Below, one piece after another: positions 54,748 to 63,844 of a DNA stretch of 64,000 bases; the first letter of the stretch is position 1; the number at the start of each line of letters is the position of its first letter. The position numbers were made by a program, and so were the translations under genes. The notes beneath the pieces were generated by a model. It was not told where the DNA came from, ran no database searches, and saw nothing but the letters and a program-made list of their open reading frames with translations. Source of the stretch: JBHJGU01 sp050331475 (GTDB taxonomy: Bacteria; Pseudomonadota; Alphaproteobacteria; Caulobacterales; Maricaulaceae); the NCBI GenBank assembly GCA_050331475.1, contig JBHJGU010000027.1, positions 45,636-109,635 on the forward strand, read 5' to 3'.

Positions 54748-54988
54748 GCTCGAGACGCCTGGCGCGACGTTCGTAGCGACGGATAACCTGCGACGGTGGT
54801 CCGTCGGCGGCTCGGCGACGGTTGGGGGGGGTGTAACTTGCCCTAATCGGCCGTGCGATATGTTTAGTCAGAAAGCGATAAATTCTTGGGACGATACGAA
54901 CAACCGGATCGGATGACACACTCGGACTCATGATCAACATCTCTATAAGCCGGATATAACTGAAATTGAGGTCGTTCAATATTCTGAA

Positions 54989-55444
54989 ATGTATGAGGAT
55001 GCGGTGCTCGCGTTAACAATCGATGCGTGGACGCCGGTATTCGCGAAGACCGAGAAAGATGTTCCCCGCTTCGTTCTGAAGGCCTTTTATCCCAACGGTT
55101 GGTGGTCCCGGCAGACCGCCGAAGTGCAAGAGTTCTTGAGTAGCGAGCCGGAGAACATTTGGCTGGCCTTTCGTCGGGATGGTCTGGCCGGCTTCATGGG
55201 CTTGAGACTGCATCCCGATGATCAGATGGGCGAAATCCACATTATTGCGTTCTCGCCCAGTTATCAGCGAAAAGGTGTCTCCACAGCGCTGATGCGACAC
55301 GCCGAAGACGTCGTCCGCGCGTCTGGCGCCAAGATGATTATGGTCGAGACGATCGGCGACAGCGGTCATAAGCCAGCCCGTCGCGCCTATGAAGCCTTTG
55401 GTTTCGAGCCCTGGCCCGTCGCGCGGTACTTTAAGAAGCTTTGA
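54989..55444 (+). CDS. GNAT-family N-acetyltransferase, start uncertain
   Basis: 151 visible residues with a GNAT acyl-CoA fold: HIIAFSPSYQRKGVSTALMRHAEDVVRASGAKMIMVETIGDSGHKPARRAYEAFGFEPW has the Q/RxxGxx/A acetyl-CoA loop and the final strand/helix. The ATG at 54989 lies inside the first beta strand: upstream codons read IEVVQYSEMYEDAVLALTID in the same frame but offer no normal start before an in-frame TGA at about 54917-54919. So the real start may be non-ATG, or the 5' end is damaged. It is a little AT-richer than its neighbours. No clear substrate. Confidence 0.68.
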   Translation: MYEDAVLALTIDAWTPVFAKTEKDVPRFVLKAFYPNGWWSRQTAEVQEFLSSEPENIWLAFRRDGLAGFMGLRLHPDDQMGEIHIIAFSPSYQRKGVSTALMRHAEDVVRASGAKMIMVETIGDSGHKPARRAYEAFGFEPWPVARYFKKL

Positions 55445-55500
55445 TGAGGTCCGGGCGCCAAGAGTGTGCGTCCTTTAAGTCGCGCTCAGCGGCCCCGATC

Positions 55501-55938
55501 CTAATTCACCTTTTTGGGCGGCTGAGGCGCGAAGGCGGGCGGCAAGGGCGCCGCGGGCACGCCTTCGTCTTTCAGCGCTTTGGCTTCATCCGGCGTCGTT
55601 TCGCCGTAAATCGGTGCGTGGGGCTTCTCGCCGTAATGCATGGCGCGGGCCTCTTCGGCGAAGCTTTCGCCCACATAGTCATGGGTTTCGGCGACATGGT
55701 CGCGCACTTTAGACGCCAGCTCGGCTAGTTTGGCCGCGTTGACCGCTGTCGTCTCCGCGCTGGGGGAGCGTTTCGTGCCGCGCACCGCGGGCGCCATGGG
55801 CGCTTTGCTCACCAGCCGCGAGCCGCAATAGGGACACTCCACCAGCCCGCGCTGGGCTTGGTCGTCAAAGTCGCTTGAGGAGCCAAACCAGGCGTCAAAC
55901 CGATGGTCGTGCTCACATTTCAGCGCATAGCGGATCAT
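55501..55938 (-). CDS. DUF1178 family protein
   Basis: 145-residue protein. The N-terminus MIRYALKCEHDHRFDAWFGSSSDFDDQAQRGLVECPYCGSRLVSKAPMAP has the zinc-ribbon-like C...CPYC pattern and the KxPMAP block of DUF1178. The end (EEARAMHYGEKPHAPIYGETTPDEAKALKDEGVP) is also conserved. Function unknown. Its start overlaps the nitrilase stop by four bases (ATGA), a fixed pairing with nitrilase-like genes I know from Alphaproteobacteria. Confidence 0.92.
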   Translation of the reverse strand: MIRYALKCEHDHRFDAWFGSSSDFDDQAQRGLVECPYCGSRLVSKAPMAPAVRGTKRSPSAETTAVNAAKLAELASKVRDHVAETHDYVGESFAEEARAMHYGEKPHAPIYGETTPDEAKALKDEGVPAAPLPPAFAPQPPKKVN

Positions 55939-56762
55939 GGCGCCGCGTACGCCCGATCATGGGTCAAAGCGGGGATACGCGCGCGCGCCTCCGCCACTGC
56001 GGCCATATCCAGCGTGGCGTTGAGAACGCCCGGCGCGTCGTCATCCAACGCGGCGATCACCCGCCCCCAAGGGTCTGCAACCATAGATCGACCCCACGTG
56101 CCCCGGCCATCCTCGTGGGATCCACCTTGAGCGGCGGCGACCACGAACGCGCCGGTTTCGATGGCGCGCGCGCGGACCAACACCGCCCAATGGGCGCGGC
56201 CGGTGGGCCGGGTGAAAGCGGCGGGAGCGGCGATCACCTGGGCGCCCGCTTTGGCGAGATCGCGATAGAGATGGGGAAAGCGCAGATCATAACAGATGGT
56301 CAGACCCAACTTGAACGCCCCTGCATCCACCAAGACCGCCGTGTCCCCGGGTCGGTAAGTCTCTGATTCATAATAGCTTTCACCGCCACCCAAGGCGATG
56401 TCGAACAAGTGGATTTTGTCATAACTTGCAACCAACCGGCCCTGAGGCGAGAACGCGAGCGAGCGGTTCACCGCCTGCTCGGGCCCTACTTTGAAGGCGA
56501 GCGAGCCGATCATCAGCCAGACACCCAACCGCTCGGCCAGGTCAGCGAAAAAACCCACCGCCGGATCGTCGTCCGGGGCGCGCATCGCCGCAAGGGCCGC
56601 GTCGCGGTCCCTCTGAACCAAATGGGTGGTCTCAGGGGTGAACACATAGCGCGCGCCGGCTTCCGCGGCGCGGGTGATCAAGGCCTCGGCGGCTTTCAGA
56701 TTACGCACGGGATCGACGCCTGAGCGCATCTGCACCAAGCCGACCGCAACCGTGCCGCCCAC
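55935..56762 (-). CDS. Carbon-nitrogen hydrolase (Nit1/omega-amidase-like)
   Basis: 275-residue nitrilase-superfamily amidase with the Glu-Lys-Cys triad: Glu44 (FTPETTHLV), Lys116 (SYDKIHLFD) and Cys157 (LTICYDLRFP). The nearby RPTGRAHWAVLVRARAIETGAFVVAAAQGG is typical of the Nit1/Nit2 deaminated-glutathione amidase type. GTG start. It lies three bases after grxC and overlaps DUF1178, so grxC-nit-DUF1178 form one unit, consistent with glutathione-linked metabolism (inference). Confidence 0.92.
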   Translation of the reverse strand: MGGTVAVGLVQMRSGVDPVRNLKAAEALITRAAEAGARYVFTPETTHLVQRDRDAALAAMRAPDDDPAVGFFADLAERLGVWLMIGSLAFKVGPEQAVNRSLAFSPQGRLVASYDKIHLFDIALGGGESYYESETYRPGDTAVLVDAGAFKLGLTICYDLRFPHLYRDLAKAGAQVIAAPAAFTRPTGRAHWAVLVRARAIETGAFVVAAAQGGSHEDGRGTWGRSMVADPWGRVIAALDDDAPGVLNATLDMAAVAEARARIPALTHDRAYAAP

Positions 56763-56765
56763 AGG

Positions 56766-57029
56766 CTAGCCCGCGCCCTCGAGCAGCGGATCAAGCTTGC
56801 CCGAGCGCTCGAGCGCGTGGAGCTCGTCGCAGCCGCCCACATGTGTGTCGCCGACAAAGATCTGCGGAAACGTGCGCTTTCCGCCCGCGCGCTCGATCAT
56901 TTCGCGTTTCTTCACCGCGTCCATGCCCGCCTTGATTTCGGTGTAGTTGACCGACTTGGCGTCGAGCAATTGCTTCGCGCGGGCGCAAAATCCGCAAAAC
57001 GGCGTTGTGTAAATCGTCACAGGCTGCAT
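56766..57029 (-). CDS. grxC: Glutaredoxin 3
   Basis: 87-residue glutaredoxin (start 57029; an ATG four codons earlier is open). The active site is FCGFC (Cys12, Cys15) in VTIYTTPFCGFC, with the FPQIFVGDTHVGGCDEL glutathione-binding block. It reduces disulfides and glutathionylated proteins in the cytoplasm. Starts the unit followed by the nitrilase and DUF1178 genes; comF lies upstream on the same strand with a 51-base gap. Confidence 0.95.
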   Translation of the reverse strand: MQPVTIYTTPFCGFCARAKQLLDAKSVNYTEIKAGMDAVKKREMIERAGGKRTFPQIFVGDTHVGGCDELHALERSGKLDPLLEGAG

Positions 57030-57080
57030 GGGCTCTTCCATCTGAATTCGGGACTGTCAGACTTATCAGTCCCGCTCGCG

Positions 57081-57854
57081 TTATGTAAGCGGGTCAACCG
57101 CCCGCACAACACGGGCCAAGGTCACCGCACGCACCGACCCCGCACCCGCCTTTTTGAGCGCGCGGGCGCAGGCGTTCAAGGTCGCTCCTGTGGTGTAGAC
57201 GTCATCCACCAACAAAATATTGGCCACGCGCACCGCCGCGCGTTGCAGCTCCGGCGCCTCAAAGGCGCCACGGACATTGCGCGAACGGCCCAGCGCGGAT
57301 TTCCCCGCTTGGCTGGGCGTGGCGCGTCGGCGCACCAGCCAGTCATAGCGCGCCGGCCGGTCCAGCGGTTTAGCGAGCGCGCGGGTCTGAAGGGCGGCTT
57401 GATTATACCGTCGTCCCAGCCGCCGGCGCCAATGCAACGGGATGGGCGCGAGCACATCGACGCCCGCGGCGATGTCCGCGCAGGCGGTCGCCATCCAGGC
57501 CGCGAACACCGGAACCGCTTCAGTGCGTCCACCATGTTTGAAATCCAGCACCAAGCGGCGACTGAAATCGTCATACGCCAACGCTGAGCGAGCTCGATCA
57601 AATACCGGCGGTTTGGCGACGCAGGCGGCGCAGCGCACATCCGGGCCCGGGTCATGGTCGAACGGAAAACCGCAGGACACACATTTAGGCCCCGCCAAAA
57701 AGCGCAGTTTGGCCCACAGATGCGGCTCAATCGCGCCGGGGGAGGACACCAAAGCGCCGGTAAAGGGCGAGGTGGGCGGCAAGAGCGCGTCCAGAAGCGC
57801 CACGCCCGCTTGGCGTACGCCGCGCAGCGCGCCATATGCCGGCCATGTCCCCAT
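57081..57854 (-). CDS. comF: ComF family phosphoribosyltransferase-like protein
   Basis: 257 residues (start uncertain: ATG at 57854 or 57866, or GTG at 57803). The N-terminal zinc finger is AGPKCVSCGFPFDHD...CAACVAKPP. The C-terminal PRTase-like domain has the ComF signature LLVDDVYTTGATLNACARALKKAG and the basic loop RRRLGRRYNQAALQTRALAKPL. ComF proteins are linked to DNA uptake/transformation, though in Alphaproteobacteria they often occur alone. Head-to-head overlap with the methyltransferase gene. Confidence 0.9.
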   Translation of the reverse strand: MGTWPAYGALRGVRQAGVALLDALLPPTSPFTGALVSSPGAIEPHLWAKLRFLAGPKCVSCGFPFDHDPGPDVRCAACVAKPPVFDRARSALAYDDFSRRLVLDFKHGGRTEAVPVFAAWMATACADIAAGVDVLAPIPLHWRRRLGRRYNQAALQTRALAKPLDRPARYDWLVRRRATPSQAGKSALGRSRNVRGAFEAPELQRAAVRVANILLVDDVYTTGATLNACARALKKAGAGSVRAVTLARVVRAVDPLT

Positions 57855-58747
57855 CGCCTTCCCCATCTCCGCCAAACCCGTCTGCACCATTCGATCGGCG
57901 TCGGTTTCGCGCGCGGCGCGCCCGGGCCGCCGCCTCCGATCTCAGATATGGCTTTGTGCACGCTCGGGTCGCGTCCGAGCTGTGCGACCGTTTGGCTGCG
58001 ATCAACAGGCGGTTTGAGGTCGCCGTAGATCTCGGATCCGGCGGCGCGTTTGCGCGCGCGGCCCGCGAGGCGGGCCTGATGGGGGAGAAAATCGGCGCGC
58101 TGATCGAGACCGACCTGACCTCGGTCATGCTGGCGGGCCGATCCGGATCGCGCGCGGTGATGGATCCCGAACGCCTCGCGCTTGCGCCCGAAAGCGTCGA
58201 TCTGATCGTCGCGCCGTTATCTCTTCAACAAGTCAATGACTTGCCCGGCGCTTTTATCCAGATGCGCCGCGCGCTGAAGCCTGACGGGGCGGCGCTCGCC
58301 GCGATGATCGGCGGCGCCAGCTTGAACGAAGCGCGCACGGCCCTGATGGAGGCGGAGCTGGAGCTGACCGGCGGCGCGGCCGCCCGCGTGGCGCCCTTTG
58401 CCGATGTGCGCGATTTGGGCGGGCTGTTACAGCGCGCGGGCCTGGCCTTGCCGGTCACGGACGTGGACCGGTTCACCATCCGCTATGACCATCCGCTCAA
58501 AGGCGTGGCGGATTTGCGCGCCTTAGGCGAGACCTTCGCCGGCTCCGGCGCCGTCCGGCCGCTGCGCCGGGACGTACTCGCCCGGGCCTGCCAGCTTTAC
58601 CAGGAGCGCTTCGCCGACGCGGACGGGCGGGTGCGGGCGAGCTTAGAGATCCTTTGGGCGATCGGCTGGGCGCCCCATGAGAGCCAACAGAAACCGCTCA
58701 AGCCTGGCTCGGCCGAAGTCAGTTTGACGCAGATTATCGGACGGTAA
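57836..58747 (+). CDS. Methyltransferase (NDUFAF5/BioC-like)
   Basis: 303-residue SAM-dependent methyltransferase-like protein. PFDRRRFRARRARAAASDLRYGFVHARVASELCDRLAAINRRFEVAVDLGSGGAFARAA gives the family start and motif I; the pocket continues DLIVAPLSLQQVNDLPGAFIQMRRALKPDGA. The N-terminal FDRRRxRxRRxRAA block points to the NDUFAF5 (complex I assembly) group rather than BioC. The region before FDRR has no other start codons, so the 5' end must lie at 57836 or 57845 and overlaps comF. Confidence 0.85.
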   Translation: MPAMSPSPSPSPPNPSAPFDRRRFRARRARAAASDLRYGFVHARVASELCDRLAAINRRFEVAVDLGSGGAFARAAREAGLMGEKIGALIETDLTSVMLAGRSGSRAVMDPERLALAPESVDLIVAPLSLQQVNDLPGAFIQMRRALKPDGAALAAMIGGASLNEARTALMEAELELTGGAAARVAPFADVRDLGGLLQRAGLALPVTDVDRFTIRYDHPLKGVADLRALGETFAGSGAVRPLRRDVLARACQLYQERFADADGRVRASLEILWAIGWAPHESQQKPLKPGSAEVSLTQIIGR

Positions 58748-58813
58748 GCGACCCGCAAGACTGTCGTCATGTCCCCAGCCCTAGCGTCCGGTTGGGATAG
58801 CGGGGAGCGGATC

Positions 58814-60070
58814 ATGACGGTTTGGCGGGGTGTCGCCGCGCTCGCCGCGCTTGCTGCTGCGCTTGGGCTCGCAGCAACTGAGGCTGGCGCGAAGACTGAG
58901 CGCACAGCCTATGTGAATGGGCGCATTTGGACCGGCGACAGGTTCACACCGGGCGCTTTGGTCGTGGAGGACCACCGGTTTGTCGACGCGCCGGCGGAGA
59001 CGGCGTCGGTTCAAATCGATCTTGCGGGCGGGTTTGTCACCCCACCCCTCTGTGACGCGCACAGCCACGAAATCCAATCCGACTGGATGTTGGAGGAAAC
59101 GCTCGCGCAGTTTCGCGACCAGGGCGTCGCCTACATGAAAATCCTCAGCTCAGTTCCCGAATACACACACGGCATCGACGATCGGCTCAACGCCGCTGAT
59201 GGGGTGGAGGCGAGCTTCGCTGGCCCGCCTATCACCGGGCCCGGCGGGCACCCGCTCGGCCTACAATTGCGGTTTCTGGAGTATGGCGCGTACCCGGACA
59301 AATCGGCGGAGGACCTCGCAGGCTTCTCCTATATTCCGCTGAACACAGTCGAGGATTTGGATGCGGCCTGGCCGGACCTGCTCGACCGGGGCGTCGACTT
59401 TATCAAAATCATGATCTTAGACGCCGCCCGCCACGCCGAGCGCATGGGCGTCCCCGACTGGTTGGGTCGCACCGGGCTCGCGCCCGACCTTGTGGCCGCC
59501 GTCGTCTCGCGCGCACATGCGGACGGTTTGACCGTCAGCGCCCATGTGAACACGATCGAGGACTTACGCCTCGCCGTGGCGGCCGGGGTCGACGAGATCG
59601 CCCATTTACCCGGCCGAATGGCCCCACAGCGGGTCACACGCGCGGACGCGCGCGCCATGGCTGAGGCGGGGACAAGGCTGGTGACCACCGCCGCGCTGGC
59701 GGATCGGCTCGCAGAACGCGCGCCGGCGCTCTATGCCCAGGTGCGCCAAGCCCAAACCGAAAGCCTCGCCAATCTGAAGGCTGAAGGGGTTCGCCTGGCG
59801 TTAGGCACGGACGGCCATGTCTCGGTGATCGACGAAGTGCTTTACCTGCACGCTTTGGGCGTCTTTACCTCGGCGGAGTTGATCGATATGGCGACCTCGG
59901 CCTGCGCGAAAGCCGTGTTCCCGGATCGCAAGATCGGCCAGCTCCATCCCGGTTATGAGGCGGCTTTCGTCTTGTTCGAGGCCGATCCGCTTGTTGACCT
60001 GGCTAACGCCAAAAAGGTCACTCGCCGGGTGAAGCCACCTCGCTCGGCAGCCTATGATAAGCCGCAATAA
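58814..60070 (+). CDS. Amidohydrolase family protein
   Basis: 418-residue imidazolonepropionase-like metal-dependent hydrolase with a signal peptide (MTVWRGVAALAALAAALGLAA, cut after AGA). Family blocks: AYVNGRIWTG, CDAHSHEIQSD (HxH metal site), FIKIMILDAARH (Lys), VSAHVNTIEDLRLAVAAGVDEIAHL (two His) and LGTDGHVSVI (Asp). It is secreted and its substrate is unknown; such enzymes often act on N-acyl or cyclic amides. GGGGAGC six bases before the ATG. Single gene between unlike neighbours. Confidence 0.88.
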   Translation: MTVWRGVAALAALAAALGLAATEAGAKTERTAYVNGRIWTGDRFTPGALVVEDHRFVDAPAETASVQIDLAGGFVTPPLCDAHSHEIQSDWMLEETLAQFRDQGVAYMKILSSVPEYTHGIDDRLNAADGVEASFAGPPITGPGGHPLGLQLRFLEYGAYPDKSAEDLAGFSYIPLNTVEDLDAAWPDLLDRGVDFIKIMILDAARHAERMGVPDWLGRTGLAPDLVAAVVSRAHADGLTVSAHVNTIEDLRLAVAAGVDEIAHLPGRMAPQRVTRADARAMAEAGTRLVTTAALADRLAERAPALYAQVRQAQTESLANLKAEGVRLALGTDGHVSVIDEVLYLHALGVFTSAELIDMATSACAKAVFPDRKIGQLHPGYEAAFVLFEADPLVDLANAKKVTRRVKPPRSAAYDKPQ

Positions 60071-60146
60071 ACGCGCCGCCTCGATGTCCTATGGGTGAGG
60101 CGGTTGGCGACACTCAACTCCGGTGTCAGCATGGGGGAGGTTCGCC

Positions 60147-61277
60147 ATGAACAAACGGGTTTGGCAAGGGTCGGTGAGCGCGGTGGCCGCGATCCTAGCG
60201 GCGGCGCACGCGCAGTGTGCGGAGCTTCGCGTCATCGACTTCGCCCAGGGCGTGGAAACCGTCCTAGCCGCGCCTGAGACGCTAACAGAGGCCCGGCCGG
60301 CTTCGGTGGGCGCGCGCGGCGGCGACCCGATCACGCTGCCCCAGACCGCCCCAACCCTTCCGGTTCGCGGCTCAGAGCTGTCCCCGCTGATGCGGGCGCG
60401 CGATGTCTTCGATCTCAGTGCATTTCCGGCTCGCGCTGTCGCCAAGCTGCACCGCTTGAACGCCGACGGCAAACGCGCTGTGAACGCGTGCACGGCGCAA
60501 TTCATCGGGCCGAAGCATTTGCTGACCGCGGCGCATTGCCTGGTCGATGTAGGCACGGGGGACGCCCACGCGGGGTTTGAACTCGCCATCGAGTTCGACG
60601 CCGGCGAAACGCCGATCGATCCCGTCCCGGTGCAAACCGCTTGGTTGCCCGCGGACGCGTTTCCCAGCGTCCAATTTGGCCCCGATGCGCCGTGCGTCGA
60701 TTGGGCGGTGATTGAAATCTCTAACCCCTTAGGCGCCGATCTAGGCTGGTTTGGCCTTCGCGCCGACCTGCCGCGGGACGAGGATTCGCTTGTGCACCGC
60801 TTTTCCTATCCCAACCGACGCGCATCGGAGCTTACTGAACCACCAAATGTGTTGATCGCGCCAAGCCAGCGCGTGATCGCCGCGGAGGGGCGAACCGCGG
60901 AGACCCTCGACGCCCTGACGCAACCCCAGCCGGGGCGGATCGCCATCCGCTTACCGAGCGAATTCGATCTGAATGACCCGGCCGTGCAAGCCGCACTCGC
61001 CCAAGCCCGCACCCAAATCGCTGAAACCAGCCAGCCCCATGAGCCGGATTTCTCGCTAGACAACCTCTACTTCGAGTATGGCGCGGTCGGGTCGATCTCC
61101 GAACAGACCCTCGAATATGCACGCGCGTTCAACCTGGCGGGGCAAAGCGGGTCGGGCTTCATCACTGAGGACTATGCGATCGTCGGCGTCCTGTCCCGCG
61201 GGGCCGGGGGGCGGTCGATCAGTTGTCGGGTGAGCCCTGAGTTAATGGGACTCGTGGGGGCGTTGCGCGCGCCCTAA
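60147..61277 (+). CDS. Trypsin-like serine protease, secreted
   Basis: 376-residue S1-family protease with a signal peptide (about 1-25). Triad: His130 (LLTAAHCLVD), Asp185 (CVDWAVIEI) and Ser334 (GQSGSGF). Cys115/Cys131 may form the usual disulfide. A pro-region-like segment (about 26-95) precedes the catalytic part, and a charged insertion lies between the Asp and Ser (about 245-320). GGGGGAGG before the ATG. It shares stop codons with the convergent DUF1499 gene. Confidence 0.85.
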   Translation: MNKRVWQGSVSAVAAILAAAHAQCAELRVIDFAQGVETVLAAPETLTEARPASVGARGGDPITLPQTAPTLPVRGSELSPLMRARDVFDLSAFPARAVAKLHRLNADGKRAVNACTAQFIGPKHLLTAAHCLVDVGTGDAHAGFELAIEFDAGETPIDPVPVQTAWLPADAFPSVQFGPDAPCVDWAVIEISNPLGADLGWFGLRADLPRDEDSLVHRFSYPNRRASELTEPPNVLIAPSQRVIAAEGRTAETLDALTQPQPGRIAIRLPSEFDLNDPAVQAALAQARTQIAETSQPHEPDFSLDNLYFEYGAVGSISEQTLEYARAFNLAGQSGSGFITEDYAIVGVLSRGAGGRSISCRVSPELMGLVGALRAP

Positions 61278-62071
61278 CCCAACACCCGCCCGCGCAACCG
61301 CGCTTTGAATTCGCGGATGCGTTTGACATTGGCGCCTAAATCCGAGCGCCCCACCCGGCTAAGCGAGCGGATGTCAACGGCGCTGCCGCCTTCGGGTCCT
61401 GGGCGAATGCGCACCACTACGTCGTCCTTGAACCCATACCAGAAGGTGGTGGCGGTCGCCTCGACCCGGCCATCCGCTTCATCGGCGGTAACGATCTCCC
61501 ACCCCAATTCCTTGGCCTGGGTTTTCGCCGCCAGGAACACCCGATGCGGATCGGCGGCGAATATTAAGGTGTGCAGATCGGGATAAAGCTCTTCGGTAAT
61601 CGCAGCGACCGTCGGCGAGCCCTCCCCCCGAACGGTCTTGCCGGCATAGCCCGTCGGGTTGGCCTCCGGCCCGCGCGCCTGGGCCATAGCGGGGGAGAAT
61701 TTTGGCGGATCGGCGGTGTTGGTGGTCACGTCATGGATCGGGTGGGCGCGCGCGACCGCTTGCACCCCGTCAAGGCGCATAAGCGCGGCGATCGGCAAGA
61801 TCAACGCCACCGCAGCGACAACCCGACCCCCGCGCGGCTTGCCCAGAAAGCCCGTGATCAAAACCACCACACACAGGCCAATCGCCGCGAAGCAGACCTT
61901 TGGACCCCAGTCGCGCGTTACCGTCCCCAGTCCGAACGACCAATCCCAAAGTCCGAACCGCGCCCCTAATCCGCCCGCCATGAACACAAGCGGGCTGGCC
62001 AAGGCGAGGATGACGGCGACCGGAACGCTGACAGCTCTAACCTTGGCCGCGACCATCGCGAACCGATCCAT
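61274..62071 (-). CDS. DUF1499 domain-containing membrane protein
   Basis: 265-residue protein with two to three N-terminal membrane helices (about 15-35, 60-78, 86-100) and a C-terminal DUF1499 domain (about 110-262: HPIHDVTTNTADPPKF..., GWEIVTADEADGRVEATATTFWYGFKDDVVVRIRPGPEGGSAVDIRSLSRVGRSDLGANVKRIREF). That block is diagnostic. Function unknown. GGGGGAAG before the ATG. Its end overlaps the stop of the serine protease by four bases. Confidence 0.92.
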   Translation of the reverse strand: MDRFAMVAAKVRAVSVPVAVILALASPLVFMAGGLGARFGLWDWSFGLGTVTRDWGPKVCFAAIGLCVVVLITGFLGKPRGGRVVAAVALILPIAALMRLDGVQAVARAHPIHDVTTNTADPPKFSPAMAQARGPEANPTGYAGKTVRGEGSPTVAAITEELYPDLHTLIFAADPHRVFLAAKTQAKELGWEIVTADEADGRVEATATTFWYGFKDDVVVRIRPGPEGGSAVDIRSLSRVGRSDLGANVKRIREFKARLRGRVLG

Positions 62072-62209
62072 GCTCTTCCCCCTGTTGCAACGGCGCGCTC
62101 GAGCGCAGCTTTATTGTTGGGGATTAACTTGGCGACCGAAAGCGCCGCAGGCAAGCGAAGAGCGCGAAAACCCTCGGCGAAGGGGTCGGAAGCTGGGATC
62201 GGTAACGCC

Positions 62210-63844
62210 TCAGGCCGCGGTTTGCGGCCAGGAATGGTCTTTGAACCGATCGCGCAAATCGCGCTTTTGCAGCTTGCCCGTCGCCGTGTGGGGCATGTCG
62301 TCCACAAAGACGATGTCGTCGGGCGTCCACCATTTGGCGATCTTGCCCTGCAGATAATCGTAAAATTCTTGCTTGGTCGCGGTCTTCCCCGCCTTGAGTT
62401 GGACCACCAGCAAGGGCCGCTCGTCCCATTTCGGATGTGGCAGACCGATGACCGCGCATTCAGCCGCCTTGGGGTGACCCACGGCGAGGTTTTCCAACTC
62501 GATCGAGGAAATCCATTCGCCGCCGGACTTGATGACGTCCTTGGACCGGTCAGTGATGGTCATAAAGCCGTCTTGATCCAGCGTGGCGACATCGCCGGTG
62601 TGGAACCAGCCCTCTTCGTTAAACGCCTCTTGGCCCGCGCCTTTGAAATAGCCCTTCGCCACGGCGGGTCCGCGCACCTCCAGATTGCCCGAGGTCTCCC
62701 CGTCGCGCGGCAGCTCTTGGCCCGCATCGTCGACAATGCGCATCTCGACCGCGAAGGGGGGGCGGCCCTGCTTGCGCTTGAGCAACAGCCGATCGTCGAG
62801 CGGCAAGTCGCGGCATTTCGGCGGCATGATGGCCAGGGTGCCGATGGGGCTCATCTCCGTCATGCCCCAGAGATGGAGCACTTCGACGCCGAACTCGCGC
62901 TCGAACGTTTCTATGATCCGCGGCGGGCACGCCGCCCCGCCAATGGCCACGGTGCGCAGGCTGTCGACACGCAGGTTTTCGGCCTCCAAATGCTGGAGCA
63001 GCATCAGCCAAACCGTGGGCACGGCCGCCGAATAGCTGACTTTTTCAGTGTCGATCAGCTCATAGATCGAGGCGCCGTCCATTTTCGCGCCGGGCATGAC
63101 CAGCTTTGCGCCGAGCATGGGCGCGATAAACGCGATCGCCCACGCATTAGCGTGGAACATGGGCACCACCGGCATGATGGCGTCATAGCCACGCATGCCC
63201 AAGCCATCGCCCGCGGCCATGGAGAGCGCGTGGATGACGTTGGAGCGATGAGAGTAAAGCACGCCCTTGGGATCGCCCGTGGTGCCCGAGGTGTAGCAGA
63301 GCCCCGCCGCCGTGGTCTCCTCGAACCCGCCCCATTCGACGTCCGCCGACGCTTCGGCCAACAGCGCCTCATAGCAATGGGCGTTCTTCAAGCTGGTCTC
63401 GGGCATGTGCGCGGTGTCGGTCAGGATGATATAGGCCTCGACCGTGGGCAGCTTGTCCTGCAGCTTTTCCAGCAGCGGCACAAAGGTCAGATCGGTGACA
63501 ATCACCCGGTCTTCACCGTGATTAATGATATAGACCAGTTGTTCGGGGAAAAGCCGGGGGTTGAGCGTGTGATAAACCGCGCCCATGCCCAAAATGCCGT
63601 ACCATGTCTCTAGGTGGCGTGCGGTGTTCCACGCCAGCGTGCCCACTCGGTCGCCAAAACCAATGCCAAGGGCTTTGAGCGCATGGGTGAGCTTTTTCGC
63701 CCGGGTATGCACTTCGGCGTAAGTGGTTCGCGTAATCGGCCCCTCAACCGAGCGGGTCACCACCTCCTGGTCGCCGCAAAACCGCGCCGCGTGATCCAAA
63801 ATCTTGTCCCACGTCAGCGGCCAATCCTGCATCAAACCCAACAT
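62210..63844 (-). CDS. Long-chain fatty-acid-CoA ligase
   Basis: 544-residue acyl-adenylate enzyme that makes acyl-CoA from fatty acid, ATP and CoA. The AMP-binding signature is YTSGTTGDPKG (184-194); LWGMTEMSPIGTL is the adenine/acyl pocket, GWFHTGDVATLDQDGFMTITDRSKDVIKSGGEWISSIELE the hinge, and the end has GKLQKRDLRD with the catalytic-type Lys. The medium/long-chain type fits its N-terminus (MQDWPLTWDKILDHAARF). GGGAGG before the ATG. Downstream of this gene lies the DUF1499 gene after 138 bases. Confidence 0.95.
   Translation of the reverse strand: MLGLMQDWPLTWDKILDHAARFCGDQEVVTRSVEGPITRTTYAEVHTRAKKLTHALKALGIGFGDRVGTLAWNTARHLETWYGILGMGAVYHTLNPRLFPEQLVYIINHGEDRVIVTDLTFVPLLEKLQDKLPTVEAYIILTDTAHMPETSLKNAHCYEALLAEASADVEWGGFEETTAAGLCYTSGTTGDPKGVLYSHRSNVIHALSMAAGDGLGMRGYDAIMPVVPMFHANAWAIAFIAPMLGAKLVMPGAKMDGASIYELIDTEKVSYSAAVPTVWLMLLQHLEAENLRVDSLRTVAIGGAACPPRIIETFEREFGVEVLHLWGMTEMSPIGTLAIMPPKCRDLPLDDRLLLKRKQGRPPFAVEMRIVDDAGQELPRDGETSGNLEVRGPAVAKGYFKGAGQEAFNEEGWFHTGDVATLDQDGFMTITDRSKDVIKSGGEWISSIELENLAVGHPKAAECAVIGLPHPKWDERPLLVVQLKAGKTATKQEFYDYLQGKIAKWWTPDDIVFVDDMPHTATGKLQKRDLRDRFKDHSWPQTAA

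Noticed and set aside
54734..54979. An 81-codon leftward open frame between ubiG and the GNAT gene
   Set aside because: No ribosome site, irregular composition, and it overlaps the ubiG stop; nothing else supports it.
62114..63613. A 499-codon rightward open frame opposite the acyl-CoA ligase
   Set aside because: It is antisense to a gene with complete family motifs; Arg/His/Gly-rich composition is typical of a shadow frame in GC-rich DNA.
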